DNA from: Martelella radicis
GTDB taxonomy: Bacteria; Pseudomonadota; Alphaproteobacteria; Rhizobiales; Rhizobiaceae
Direction of reading: 5' to 3'
Length of the DNA stretch: 64,000 nt
Assembly (NCBI RefSeq): GCF_014196625.1
Contig: NZ_JACIDZ010000002.1
Coordinates: forward strand, 186,001 to 250,000
This document shows positions 33,732-42,549 of the stretch, one piece after another (positions within the stretch are counted from its first letter, which is position 1; every line of letters starts with the position of its first letter). A model generated the notes under the pieces. It worked only from the letters and a program-made list of their open reading frames with translations, was not told where the DNA came from and did not search any database. The position numbers were made by a program, and so were the translations under genes.

Positions 33732-35225
33732 ATGAACAATAGTCCTGGCCGCCTGAAGACGGGCCAACGCCGGATGGGCGGGCGCCGCGCGGCACTTGCC
33801 CTTGCCGCCATGCTTGCGCTTTCGGCCTGCACGACAACCGACACCTACTTCATCGTGCCGGATGCGGGCGGCAGCGAGCAGACCGTCGAGGCGCTCACGC
33901 GTAACGACCCCAATGCCGCCATGGGCGCGCGCGAACATCCACGCATCCTTGAGACCTATGGCGGGCAGTATCGCGACCCGCAGGTGGAAAGGCTCGTTGC
34001 CCGCATCGCAGGCGCGCTGACGGCGGTGTCGGAAAACCCGCAGCAGACCTACCGCATCACCATCCTGAATTCGCCGAGCATCAACGCGTTTGCACTCCCC
34101 GGCGGCTATCTCTACGTCACCCGCGGCCTGCTGGCGCTTGCCAATGACGCCTCGGAAATCGCCGCCGTGCTCTCGCACGAAATGGCGCATGTCACCGCCA
34201 ATCACGGCATCGAGCGCCAACGCCGCGAAGAAGCCGAGGCCATTTCCAACGAGGTAATCGCCGAGGTTCTGCCCGACACGCCCGAGGTCGAGCAGATTGC
34301 CGCGCGCGGCAAGATGCGGCTTGCCGCTTTCTCGCGCCAGCAGGAGCTTGAGGCCGACGCAATTGGCATCCGCATGCTCGCCGAAGCCGGCTACGACCCG
34401 ACGGCGGCGGCGCGGTTCCTGCGCTCCATGGCCGCCTTTGCCCAGTATGAGTCTGCCGGATCGGAAGATGCGAGCCTCGATTTCCTGTCGAGCCATCCGA
34501 ACACGCCGCGTCGCGTCCAGCTCGCAGACGAGCAGGCGTCCCTTTACGCCAATGTCGGCGCGAAAGAGGTTGGCCGCGATTATTTCGTAAACGGGATCAA
34601 CGGCCTGCTCTACGGCAGTAATGCCGACGAGGGCTATATCCGCGACCGCAATTTCTATCACCCGAAGCTCGAGATCGCCTTCACCGTACCACCCGGCTTT
34701 TCCATGACGGACAAGGCCAACGCGGTGGTCGCGACCGGTCCCAATGATGTCGCGATCCGTTTCGACGGCGTGAAGGCGAAGGGACGGCGCGACCTGGAAA
34801 ACTATATCCAGAGCGGATGGGTGACCGGCCTTGTCCCCGGCTCGGTCGAGACCACGAGCGTCAACGGCATGCCGGCGGCAACGGCGCGTGCGGTTGCGGG
34901 TGACTGGTCTTTCGACGTGACGGTAATCCGCGATGGCAACGAGATCTACAGGCTGCTGACGGCCGCGCCGCGCGGCAGCGGCTACCTGGAGGACATGGCA
35001 AGTTCGGTCCGCTCCTCCTTCCACAAGATGTCTGCGCAGGAGCTTGCAGGCCTCAAACCGCTCAGGGTCAGGATCGTCAAGGTCCAGCCCGGCGATACGA
35101 TGGCGAGCCTTTCAGCAAAGATGATGGGAACGAGCCGCAAGCTTTCGCTGTTTCGGGTGCTTAACGCGCTTGGACCCGGCGCGACGCTTTCGGCCGGCCA
35201 GGACGTCAAGATCGTTTCACAATAG
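33732..35225 (+). CDS. M48-family metalloprotease lipoprotein with LysM-like C-terminus
   Basis: 497 residues from the chosen start. The lipobox LALSAC at about residues 29-34 (Cys lipidation) marks it as a lipoprotein. The zinc site HEMAH is near residue 148-152, with the third ligand Glu in RQQELEADAIGIRM near 205-215. The C-terminal 45 residues (IVKVQPGDTMASLSAKMMG) look like a LysM-type peptidoglycan-binding motif. It is related to BepA/YfgC proteases that help outer-membrane protein assembly or clear misfolded precursors. Several upstream in-frame starts exist (33657, 33687); none has a good Shine-Dalgarno. Confidence 0.83.
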   Translation: MNNSPGRLKTGQRRMGGRRAALALAAMLALSACTTTDTYFIVPDAGGSEQTVEALTRNDPNAAMGAREHPRILETYGGQYRDPQVERLVARIAGALTAVSENPQQTYRITILNSPSINAFALPGGYLYVTRGLLALANDASEIAAVLSHEMAHVTANHGIERQRREEAEAISNEVIAEVLPDTPEVEQIAARGKMRLAAFSRQQELEADAIGIRMLAEAGYDPTAAARFLRSMAAFAQYESAGSEDASLDFLSSHPNTPRRVQLADEQASLYANVGAKEVGRDYFVNGINGLLYGSNADEGYIRDRNFYHPKLEIAFTVPPGFSMTDKANAVVATGPNDVAIRFDGVKAKGRRDLENYIQSGWVTGLVPGSVETTSVNGMPAATARAVAGDWSFDVTVIRDGNEIYRLLTAAPRGSGYLEDMASSVRSSFHKMSAQELAGLKPLRVRIVKVQPGDTMASLSAKMMGTSRKLSLFRVLNALGPGATLSAGQDVKIVSQ

Positions 35226-35238
35226 GCGAAGAAGAGGC

Positions 35239-36102
35239 TCAGGCCGGAACGGCGATCATGCCGGCATCGGTCGTCATCGCCGATTTCAGCTTCTCGAGCG
35301 CGCGGGTCTCGATCTGGCGCACCCGTTCTTTTGAAATGCCGAGCTCCGCGCCAAGTTCGGCAAGCGTCGCGCCGTCTTCGGCAAGCTTGCGGGCGCGGAT
35401 CACGCGGTTTTCGCGGGGAGAGAGTTTCGAAAGGGCGCGCTTCAGCCTGGCGCTCAAACGTTCGCCGTCGATCATTCCGGAGACCTGCTCCTCCGGCAGA
35501 GGCTGGTCGCAGACCAGAAGGTCAATCCTCTCAGTGCCTTCCTCGCCCTCGCCGCCGACCGGTGCCTGCAGCGAGGTATCGTTGCCCGACAGCCGGGCAT
35601 CCATGACCTGAACATCGGAAACGGGCACGCCAAGGCTCTTGGCGATCTCCTCATAGATCGACTGGGAAGTCATTTCGCGATCGCGCGCGGCTATCTTGGC
35701 GCGAAGGCGGCGGAGCTTGAAGAACAGCGCCTTCTGGCTGGAGCTGGTGCCGCCACGCACGATCGACCAGTTGCGCAGCACATAGTCCTGCATCGAGGCC
35801 CGCACCCACCAGCTGGCATAGGTCGAGAAGCGGACGCCGCGCTCGTGGTCGAAACGGGCTGCCGCTTCCAGAAGGCCGACATAGCCCTCCTGGACGAGAT
35901 CGGATTTGGGAAGGCCGAAGCCGCGGAACTTGCCGGCCATTGCGACCACCAGTCTCAAATGGGCCATGGCGATATCATTGCGGGCGTCACTGTCGTCGCT
36001 GCCGCGCCATCGGGCCGCCAGTTCGATTTCCTGTTCCCGCGTCAGGTAGGGCGCGGCCATGGCTGCGCTGGCTATGCGGTGATCCTGTGCGTCGACATTC
36101 AT
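35239..36102 (-). CDS. rpoH2: alternative sigma factor RpoH2 (sigma-32 family)
   Basis: 287 residues. Region 2.1-2.4 is FGLPKSDLVQEGYVGLLEAA followed by RFDHERGVRFSTYASWW and DYVLRNWSIVR; the RpoH box SSQKALFFKLRRLRAK is clear; region 4 helix-turn-helix is TLAELGAELGISKERVRQIE. The sequence type and the position near fdxA/carD fit the second rhizobial RpoH, used in general stress rather than heat. The start has GGGAG 7 bases upstream. A candidate EcfG promoter lies about 95 bp upstream. Confidence 0.85.
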   Translation of the reverse strand: MNVDAQDHRIASAAMAAPYLTREQEIELAARWRGSDDSDARNDIAMAHLRLVVAMAGKFRGFGLPKSDLVQEGYVGLLEAAARFDHERGVRFSTYASWWVRASMQDYVLRNWSIVRGGTSSSQKALFFKLRRLRAKIAARDREMTSQSIYEEIAKSLGVPVSDVQVMDARLSGNDTSLQAPVGGEGEEGTERIDLLVCDQPLPEEQVSGMIDGERLSARLKRALSKLSPRENRVIRARKLAEDGATLAELGAELGISKERVRQIETRALEKLKSAMTTDAGMIAVPA

Positions 36103-36196
36103 GGCATCACTCCCGGAAAGGCAAGACGATCAAGGCCATCGAGCGCCGGGAGGGTCCGCTCAAACCGCGACCGCCCCAGCACTCCTCAACCTTTCA

Positions 36197-36222
36197 AACG
36201 CACCGGGTGGCGATTTGGTTCA
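36197..36222 (-). promoter_or_regulatory. candidate EcfG/RpoE2-type promoter of rpoH2
   Basis: On the minus strand TGAAC (36222-36218), a 17-base spacer and CGTT (36200-36197). The general stress sigma consensus is GGAAC-N16/17-CGTT, so the -35 matches 4 of 5. Sinorhizobium rpoH2 is known to be RpoE2-dependent. Confidence 0.5.
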
Positions 36223-36275
36223 ATGTCGACGCAGGCATTTCGAGCACAAAAACGTGAACTGCTGACAAAACGCAG

Positions 36276-36302
36276 AAAATCCGGCCGTAAGGGCCGGATT
36301 TT
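36276..36302 (-). terminator. rho-independent terminator of carD
   Basis: AAAATCCGGCC (36276-36286), a 5-base loop and GGCCGGATTTT (36292-36302) form a perfect 11-bp stem ending in A/T runs. It lies 45 bp past the carD stop on the minus strand. Confidence 0.8.
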
Positions 36303-36346
36303 CCGTGTTCGATCTTCGGCCACGCAAGGCAGCCGTGGAACAGGCC

Positions 36347-36919
36347 TCAGGCGGCCTCTTCGCGGGTGTCGTCCTCTTCGTCCGCACCCTTGCCGCGCTT
36401 GGGACCCTTGGCGAGGTGGGTTTCGATAAGACGGACGGCCTCGGTTTCCGACATCTTGTTAACGGCGGCGATCTCGCGCGCCATGCGGTCAAGCGCTGCT
36501 TCGTAAAGCTGGCGTTCGGAATAGGACTGCTCGGGCTGGGTGTCGGCGCGGAAAAGATCGCGTACGACCTCGGCGATCGAGATCAGATCGCCGGAATTGA
36601 TCTTGGCATCATATTCCTGGGCGCGGCGCGACCACATGGTGCGCTTCACGCGGGCCTTGCCCTGCACAACTTTCAAAGCGCGCTCGACGAAATCGGTTTC
36701 CGACAGCTTGCGCATGCCGATGCTCATGGCTTTGGCAACCGGCACCTTCAGGCGCATCTTGTCCTTGTCGAAATCGATGACAAAAAGCTCGAGCTTCATG
36801 CCGGCCACTTCCTGCTCCTCGATCGCGTTGATCGTGCCAACGCCGTGAGCGGGGTAGACGATGGACTCACCGGTCTTGAAACCATGGCGGCCGGCAGACT
36901 TTTTCTGTTGTACTGTCAT
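36347..36919 (-). CDS. carD: CarD-family transcriptional regulator
   Basis: 190 residues. The N-terminal RNA-polymerase-interaction (Tudor-like) domain runs from about 10 to 60 (ESIVYPAHGVGTINAIEEQEV) and a helical DNA-binding part follows (MSIGMRKLSETDFVERAL, MWSRRAQEYDAKINSGDLISIAEVVRDLF). CarD stabilises the RNA polymerase open complex, affecting rRNA and housekeeping promoters. The C-terminal tail is charged. A strong promoter maps 240 bp upstream. Confidence 0.85.
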   Translation of the reverse strand: MTVQQKKSAGRHGFKTGESIVYPAHGVGTINAIEEQEVAGMKLELFVIDFDKDKMRLKVPVAKAMSIGMRKLSETDFVERALKVVQGKARVKRTMWSRRAQEYDAKINSGDLISIAEVVRDLFRADTQPEQSYSERQLYEAALDRMAREIAAVNKMSETEAVRLIETHLAKGPKRGKGADEEDDTREEAA

Positions 36920-37337
36920 AGGCTTTTAAAAACTCCCTGTTACGCATCCGGCGGGCGCCGGTCCCGGACATGCATGATCCGGCGGGTGGGACGGATTGGA
37001 GGGTCGCACCCACTGTAACCATCAAACGGACAACGAAAAGCGCGACGAATTCCTTGTTCCGAAAGGCATCCGCACTTCGAATGATTTTGTCGACGCTAGG
37101 GTTGATTGCTTTCTTGGGCTATAAGGCAATAATGCCGTTTTCTGGGTCAGTGCCCAGTATATAGCACGTTAAGCAGTAGAAATCAATGAGCCATGCACCC
37201 GCGACAAGACGTCGCCGGCGAGCGGGGAGATTGGCCGAGACCTAACCGAATTGTGCGGCTTCGCCAAGCCCCAAATTGCGAGAGCGCCGAAAAATATTGG
37301 CAGGTCGTGACAGAAACACATGAAGAGCGCGGCGCGC
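36920..37337. other. 418-bp intergenic region between fdxA and carD
   Basis: No gene is supported. It contains the carD promoter at 37158-37186, an inverted repeat CTGGG/CCCAG (37142-37157) next to the -10, and a leader of about 230 bases before carD. Confidence 0.5.
37158..37186 (-). promoter_or_regulatory. promoter upstream of carD
   Basis: Minus-strand TTGATT (37186-37181), a 17-base spacer and TATATA (37163-37158). This implies a transcription start near 37150 and a long untranslated leader before carD. Confidence 0.6.
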
Positions 37338-37676
37338 TCAGTCGCCGGTGCCCGGCTTGTCGGAGAAGAACTGCTCGAACTTGTTTTCGACGCCATCCAT
37401 GGCATCGGCGTCGGGCAGCGGGTCCTTCTTGATTGTGATGTTCGGCCAGGTTTCGGCATATTCCGCATTGATCTTCAGCCAGTTGTCGAGACCCGGCTCT
37501 GTATCGGGCTTGATCGCCTCGGCCGGGCATTCCGGCTCGCAGACACCGCAGTCGATGCATTCATCGGGATGAATGACCAGAAAATTCTCGCCCTCATAAA
37601 AACAGTCCACCGGACAGACTTCAACGCAGTCGGTATATTTGCACTTGATGCAGTTGTCGGTCACGACATAGGTCAT
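37338..37676 (-). CDS. fdxA: ferredoxin FdxA (7Fe type)
   Basis: 112 residues. Two clusters are read from the cysteines: C9-K-C12...C17...C21-P and [12 protein letters not shown] (about 40-51), the pattern of seven-iron ferredoxins with one [3Fe-4S] and one [4Fe-4S]. The C-terminal ~55 residues form the usual alpha-helical tail. It is a soluble electron carrier. It lies between an S4 RNA-binding gene and carD, a common rhizobial order. Confidence 0.92.
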   Translation of the reverse strand: MTYVVTDNCIKCKYTDCVEVCPVDCFYEGENFLVIHPDECIDCGVCEPECPAEAIKPDTEPGLDNWLKINAEYAETWPNITIKKDPLPDADAMDGVENKFEQFFSDKPGTGD

Positions 37677-37833
37677 GAAAGGCTCCAGAGATCAGTTTCA
37701 GGCCGGTGGGCCACCGGCAGCGCCGGTCAGCAATCGAACCGTGAGGTAACGGCTTTCCGCGCCTGCCGCAAGATGATTTCATTCCAGAAACCGGACGGCT
37801 TCGAGTAGAAGTTTCCAAAGCGCGCAGGAATTC

Positions 37834-38226
37834 CTATTCCTCGCCGCGCATGCGCATCAGCGAGCGGCGCTCCTTCTTGGTCGGACGCCCTGCGCCCGGT
37901 ACGCGCTGCGCCTGCTCGAACGCCGTGAGCTTCTCGCGCGCCTCCGGCGGCGGGCTCACATCCTCGTAAAGCTCCTGCGCTTCCGAATAAGGCCCGCGGC
38001 GATGACCGGGAGCGCGCACGACAAGGTGCACGTCGCGGCGCTCAAGGGCCACGACCAGCCTGTCGCCGGGCGACACATCGACGCTCGGGCGGACGATGCG
38101 TGCGCCGTTGAGCTTCACCTGGCCGTCGCGCACCAACTTCTGCGCCAGTGAACGCGACTTGACGATGCGCGCGAAGAACAGCCATTTGTCGACGCGCTGG
38201 CGCTCTGCTGCCTCGCCCTCAGCCAT
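37834..38226 (-). CDS. S4-domain RNA-binding protein (HslR-like)
   Basis: 130 residues. The S4 domain occupies about residues 9-70 (RVDKWLFFARIVKSRSLAQKLV, DGQVKLNGARI), with a basic C-terminal tail ending in KKERRSLMRMRG. HslR-type proteins bind stalled 50S subunits carrying peptidyl-tRNA. It starts 3 bases after the stop of the helicase gene, so both are co-transcribed. Confidence 0.82.
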   Translation of the reverse strand: MAEGEAAERQRVDKWLFFARIVKSRSLAQKLVRDGQVKLNGARIVRPSVDVSPGDRLVVALERRDVHLVVRAPGHRRGPYSEAQELYEDVSPPPEAREKLTAFEQAQRVPGAGRPTKKERRSLMRMRGEE

Positions 38227-38229
38227 GGA

Positions 38230-41200
38230 CTAGCGCTTCATCTGCGCCTTCAGCGCGGCGAGCTTGGCGAAGGGCGAATCCGGATCGATCGGCTTGTCGC
38301 GCTCGCGGCGCTGCTCGCGCTGCTTGTTGTCGCCATCATTGCGCTCGCGACGCGGACCCTTGCCGCCGCCCTTGCCACCTTTGCCGCCGGGCTTGCCGGA
38401 ACGTTCATGGTGCTCGCCGTCGCCGCCCTTGCGATTCTGCTGGCCGCGGCCACGGCCTTCATTGCGCTGGCCGCGCCCATGATGTTGCTGACGGTTGCGG
38501 TCATTGTGACCGCGGCCACCTGGACGCCACAGAAGAACCGGCTTGGGCTCTTCTTCTTCCTTCTCTTCCCTCGGCGCTGCCGCCTCGCCCTCGGGCAAGG
38601 AAGCTTCAGCCGGCGCGGCCGGCTGGGCCGCTGCCTCCTCGGCCGCAGCCTCCTCCGCCTTCTCGACTGCAACATCTTCTTCGGCGGAGGGCTTTTCGGA
38701 AGTCTCCGCCTCGGGCGGTGAGGCAACGGGCGGTTTTTCCGCGCGCTTCGCCACGGTTTCGACGGCTATCCCGGCATGCTGCCTGGAAGCCTTTTCGGCG
38801 TCGCGCTCGATCTGGGCGGCCTCGATTTTTGCGACCTCTTCCGGCGTTGCGACATCGGCGCGATAGCCGAGCCCCTTCAGGATTTCTTCCATGTCATCCG
38901 GCGTCGCGCCAAGGATCGACATCATCGCCGGTGTCGTCACGAAACGCTGGCCGTCAAATGCGCCTTCCGGCTGCGCGCCGCCCGCTTCCGGCTTCCACTG
39001 CGTGAGCGGACGGATGATGTCGGCGAGGCGTTCGAGAATGTCGATGCGCACGGCGCGCTTTCCGAGATAACGGAAGCCGGCGAGCTTGTAGAAGGCCCGT
39101 TCATAGCTCGGATCGGTGACGACCGACGTCCGGCCGGCGGCGAGCACCGGAATGAGCTCACCATAGCCAGGCTTGTCGAGGCCGTCATTGGCAAGGCCCC
39201 ACAAAAGGGTGATCATCTCGGCCGGCGCCGGCTTCAACAGCGCGGGCATGAAGACGTGATAGGCGCCGAAGCGCACGCCGTAGCGGCGAAGCGAGGCGCG
39301 TGCGTCCTGATCGAGGGCCTTGACCTCGGCAGAAACGTCGCGCCGGAACAACACGCCGTAATTCTCGACGATCTGGAAGGCGAGGCCGCGCGCCAGCCCT
39401 TCAATGTCATCGGCATTGGCAAGATCATCGAGCGGTTTCAGCACCGTCTGGATCTGGTGGGCCACATAACGCTCGATGCGGGCCGCGACATGGTCGCGGG
39501 CCGCTCCGGTCAGTTGTTCGTCGGCCAGCAGGACGATACGCGGCCTCAGGATATTGTCGGAGGCGACGAGCCGGGCCACCGGATCGCCAAGCCACCGCAC
39601 CGTGCCGGAGGAATCCAGCACCAGGTCGGAATTGCCGGAGGCGTGCAGGCGCGCGGCGCGCGCCTCGAATTCGAGTGCCAGCGCCTTCAGCGCGGCCGCC
39701 TCGATCGCCTTGGCATCCGGCCCCTCGGCACCGGTCACGGCTTTGAAACGAAAGCCCGCCAGTTCCCCCACATGATGTCCTTCCACAAAGACATCCCCGT
39801 TCACGCTCACTTCAGCTTCAAGCATCGCATTCTCTCTCAGGCGCTTCATCAGCACGGAAGTCCTGCGGTCAACGAAGCGTTTCGTCAACCTCTCATGCAG
39901 GGCATCCGACAACCGATCCTCTATTTTCCGTGTCTTTTCCTGCCAGTGTGTCGGATCGGCAAGCCATCCGGGCCGGTTCGACACATAGGTCCATGTTCTG
40001 ATCTGGGCGATACGCGCGGATAGCGTATCGATTTCACCATCGGTCCGGTCGGCATGGCGGACCTGTTTGGCGAGGAAATCCTCGTCCACCGTGCCATGCT
40101 CGACAAGATCGAGATAAAGCGAGGCGATCAGGTCGGCGTGCTGCGCCGACGTGATCCGCCGATAATCCGGAAGCGCGCAGGCGTCCCACAAGGTCTCGAT
40201 CCGGTCACGCCGGTCCGCCTTGCCGGCCACCGCCGGGTTGCGGGCAAGAAACTCCAGCGCGCGTTGGTCGACGGCCGGCAGCGCCCGCGTCAGCCCCTGC
40301 ACGCGCGGCACTTCGTCAAGGCTCGCCTTCAGCGCATGGAGCGAGGAGAAGTCGAGCGCCTTGGAGCGCCACTGCAGCACCTTGACCGGATCGAACTGGT
40401 GGGTCTCCAGACGCTCGACCAGTTCCTCGTCAAAGGGCGGGACGCGGCTCGTCACGCCGAACGTGCCGTCGCGCATATGCCGGCCTGCGCGGCCGGCGAT
40501 CTGGCCGAGCTCGCCAGCATTGAGATTACGGTATTGATGACCGTCGAACTTGCGGTCCTGGGCAAAGGCGACATGGTCGACATCGAGATTGAGCCCCATG
40601 CCGATGGCGTCGGTCGCCACCAGATATTCGACATCGCCGTTCTGGTAGAGCTCGACCTGGGCGTTGCGGGTGCGCGGGCTGAGCGCCCCAAGCACGACGG
40701 CAGCCCCGCCCCGCTGGCGGCGGATCAGCTCGGCGATCGCATAGACCTCGTCGGAGGAGAAGGCGACAATGGCCGAGCGGCGCGGCAGGCGCGTGATCTT
40801 CTTCTGGCCGCCGTAGAACAGACTTGAGAGGCGCGGCCGCTCGACGATCGAAACGCCGGGCAGCAATTGCCGGAGGATCGGTTTCATCGTCGCCGAGCCG
40901 AGAAGAAGGGTTTCTTCCCGCCCGCGCAAATGCAGGATCCGGTCGGTGAAGATGTGGCCGCGCTCAAGATCGCCGGCAAGCTGGACCTCGTCGATCGCCA
41001 CAAAGGCGACATCGGTCTCGCGCGGCATCGCTTCGACGGTGCAGACGCTGTAGCGGGCGGTTTTCGGCGCGATCTTTTCCTCGCCGGTGATCAGCGCCAC
41101 GCGATTGACGCCGACGCGCTCGACAAGGCGGGTATAGACTTCGCGGGCAAGAAGGCGCAGCGGCAGCCCGATGATGCCCGAGGAATGGGCCACCATGCGC

Positions 41201-41274
41201 TCGATCGCAAAATGGGTCTTGCCGGTATTGGTCGGACCGAGCATGGCGGTAACACCGCGTCCGCTCAAGATCAT
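38230..41274 (-). CDS. Suv3-like ATP-dependent RNA helicase with disordered RNA-binding tail
   Basis: 1014 residues from the chosen ATG. Superfamily 2 helicase motifs: Walker A AMLGPTNTGKTH (about residues 9-20), DEXx box AIDEVQLAGD, SAT in GSATMK, and the helicase C-terminal VEYLVATDAIGMGLNLDVDHV plus IAGRAGRHMRDG. This is the Suv3-type arrangement. The C-terminal ~180 residues are Glu/Ala/Pro-rich, then Arg/Gly/Asn/Gln/Lys-rich, likely a disordered RNA-binding tail. A GTG at 41340 is an alternative start; the ATG at 41274 is closer to the conserved N-terminus. Role in RNA decay or ribosome assembly is inferred. Confidence 0.8.
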   Translation of the reverse strand: MILSGRGVTAMLGPTNTGKTHFAIERMVAHSSGIIGLPLRLLAREVYTRLVERVGVNRVALITGEEKIAPKTARYSVCTVEAMPRETDVAFVAIDEVQLAGDLERGHIFTDRILHLRGREETLLLGSATMKPILRQLLPGVSIVERPRLSSLFYGGQKKITRLPRRSAIVAFSSDEVYAIAELIRRQRGGAAVVLGALSPRTRNAQVELYQNGDVEYLVATDAIGMGLNLDVDHVAFAQDRKFDGHQYRNLNAGELGQIAGRAGRHMRDGTFGVTSRVPPFDEELVERLETHQFDPVKVLQWRSKALDFSSLHALKASLDEVPRVQGLTRALPAVDQRALEFLARNPAVAGKADRRDRIETLWDACALPDYRRITSAQHADLIASLYLDLVEHGTVDEDFLAKQVRHADRTDGEIDTLSARIAQIRTWTYVSNRPGWLADPTHWQEKTRKIEDRLSDALHERLTKRFVDRRTSVLMKRLRENAMLEAEVSVNGDVFVEGHHVGELAGFRFKAVTGAEGPDAKAIEAAALKALALEFEARAARLHASGNSDLVLDSSGTVRWLGDPVARLVASDNILRPRIVLLADEQLTGAARDHVAARIERYVAHQIQTVLKPLDDLANADDIEGLARGLAFQIVENYGVLFRRDVSAEVKALDQDARASLRRYGVRFGAYHVFMPALLKPAPAEMITLLWGLANDGLDKPGYGELIPVLAAGRTSVVTDPSYERAFYKLAGFRYLGKRAVRIDILERLADIIRPLTQWKPEAGGAQPEGAFDGQRFVTTPAMMSILGATPDDMEEILKGLGYRADVATPEEVAKIEAAQIERDAEKASRQHAGIAVETVAKRAEKPPVASPPEAETSEKPSAEEDVAVEKAEEAAAEEAAAQPAAPAEASLPEGEAAAPREEKEEEEPKPVLLWRPGGRGHNDRNRQQHHGRGQRNEGRGRGQQNRKGGDGEHHERSGKPGGKGGKGGGKGPRRERNDGDNKQREQRRERDKPIDPDSPFAKLAALKAQMKR

Positions 41275-41474
41275 TGCTTCAGAATTCAATGTCCCGGTCC
41301 CGATTCCCTGGCCGGGGCCAAAATCTCCGCCCCCGTCCACTGCAAAAATCGCCGGCTCGTCAAAACCACCGGCGTGTGCCTTTCTCTATAGATGGAACGC
41401 CGCTCCCCCGCAAGCAAGAGCACACGGCTTTTTGCCCTGAAACATGGCCTTTTCTTAAGATTTGGAACAGATGC

Positions 41475-41535
41475 GAACGAATCACAGACGAATCGCTGAC
41501 TCTGCCGTTTTCCCGGTTTGTTCACGGCTAGATAT
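41475..41535. repeat. 61-bp repeat copy 1 with three GANTC sites
   Basis: Aligns without gaps to 44554-44614 at roughly 80% by eye, most strongly in the ACGAATCGCTGAC and GTTCACGGCTAGATAT parts. GANTC (CcrM methylation) sites are at 41479, 41490 and 41498. Confidence 0.7.
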
Positions 41536-41547
41536 TGGGATTTTACA

Positions 41548-41671
41548 GCATAAACACCCTAGATGTGGAAGCGCGATGTTCTTCTTCCTGGCGCACGGGA
41601 GAGACGCGTTAACCTTCGTAAACAAAAGATGAACGCCGACAGTCAGCCTGGGACAAGGCCGGCGGCCCTGA
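41548..41671. repeat. 124-bp direct repeat copy 1
   Basis: Aligns without gaps to 43004-43127 with about 17 differences (about 86% identical), most of them transitions. Its last ~30 bases match the 3' end of the LytTR gene, so this copy carries a remnant of that gene end. Confidence 0.8.
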
Positions 41672-41711
41672 GCGTTGAACCTGGGGAAAGGCGCTGAAAG
41701 TGGGATCGTGT

Positions 41712-42137
41712 TCAGGCCAGGATCGCGGCTAGTGTTGAGAGGCTGTCGGTCCATCCCGTTTGATGTCCGGCATAAATATCGGCGCTGGTGATGCCTTCAT
41801 GGTGGATCGTGAGACAGGTGCCGCCGGCATTGGGTTCAAAGGAAATGGCGACTGTTTCTTCCGGACCTTCATCGACAGACCAACTGTAGGTGAGGCGGGA
41901 TGGGCGGGAGATCTCCTTGTAATACCCGGTGATCCAGATGATACGGCCGCCTGGAAGCTCATTGGCTATGCGGTAGGCCCCACCGATGCGAAGATCGATT
42001 TCCACGGTTGGGCACTTTGCGTCTTTCAGACCCCACCAGGCCCGCATCTTATTGGGATCCGTCCACGCATCAAAAACGGTTTCCGGCGAAGCCGAGAATT
42101 GTCTTGTGATCACAAGTGTCTGGTCACTTTGAGGCAT
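41712..42137 (-). CDS. SRPBCC/AHSA1-family protein (ArsR operon)
   Basis: 141 residues. START-like fold: ITRQFSASPETVFDAWTDPNKMRAWWGL, EIDLRIGGAYRIA, ISRPSRLTYSWS, and the C-terminal helix GHQTGWTDSLSTLAAIL. The start at 42137 overlaps the ArsR gene by 14 bases with AGGACAAGG upstream. Such proteins accompany ArsR regulators in many bacteria and probably bind a hydrophobic ligand. Function unknown. Confidence 0.82.
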   Translation of the reverse strand: MPQSDQTLVITRQFSASPETVFDAWTDPNKMRAWWGLKDAKCPTVEIDLRIGGAYRIANELPGGRIIWITGYYKEISRPSRLTYSWSVDEGPEETVAISFEPNAGGTCLTIHHEGITSADIYAGHQTGWTDSLSTLAAILA

Positions 42138-42462
42138 CCTTGTCCTCCGCACCAGCAGAGCCAAGGAAGGCTTCCAGATTGTCCAGCTTTGCCTCCCAGA
42201 AAGGGCGGTAGAAGCTAAGCCATTCGTCGACGAGGCTGAGCGTCTGCGGGTTAAGCTTGCAGATGTGCGCGCGCCCGACTTTTTCGCAGGTCACGATCTT
42301 GGCGCGCTCAAGGATTTTCAGGTGTTTGGATGCGGCCGGGAGTGTCATGTCAAAAGGGGCGGCGAGATCGCTGATCGTGGCCGGGCCCCTGGTTAGGTGC
42401 TTCACCTGCTGGCGCCGGGTCGGGTCGGAGAGCGCCTTGAATATCTGATCGAGTTGTTCCAT
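42124..42462 (-). CDS. ArsR-family transcriptional regulator
   Basis: 112 residues. Winged-helix motif LDQIFKALSDPTRRQQVKHL, then ISDLAAPFDMTLPAASKHLKIL and the wing region CEKVGRAHICKLNPQTL. No cysteine pair for metal sensing is evident in the recognition helix, so the effector may be organic. The ATG at 42462 follows a run upstream with a palindromic operator (42478-42493). It overlaps the SRPBCC gene. Confidence 0.85.
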   Translation of the reverse strand: MEQLDQIFKALSDPTRRQQVKHLTRGPATISDLAAPFDMTLPAASKHLKILERAKIVTCEKVGRAHICKLNPQTLSLVDEWLSFYRPFWEAKLDNLEAFLGSAGAEDKDASK

Positions 42463-42477
42463 GGCTTTTTCTAAAAC

Positions 42478-42493
42478 TAAACCTAACGGTTTA
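42478..42493. promoter_or_regulatory. candidate ArsR operator
   Basis: TAAACC and GGTTTA are perfect inverted repeats around TAAC (42478-42493), 16 bases upstream of arsR. A second related stretch, GGTTTAGTTTAGG, lies at 42528-42540 beside the divergent gene. One regulator could control both directions. Confidence 0.55.
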
Positions 42494-42549
42494 CTAATGG
42501 GCTGGACTGTGCGAAGATATACCATATGGTTTAGTTTAGGGGAATGGAC

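Larger units (their letters stand above)
41275..41711. other. intergenic region holding copies of two repeats
   Basis: 437 bp without a supported gene. It holds the helicase promoter region, a 61-bp repeat (41475-41535) and a 124-bp repeat (41548-41671). Confidence 0.6.

Noticed and set aside
41465-41478. GAAC-N6-GAAC resembling an SOS box
   Set aside because: The alphaproteobacterial LexA motif needs N7 between GTTC/GAAC repeats; here the spacing is 6 and the gene set is not SOS-related.
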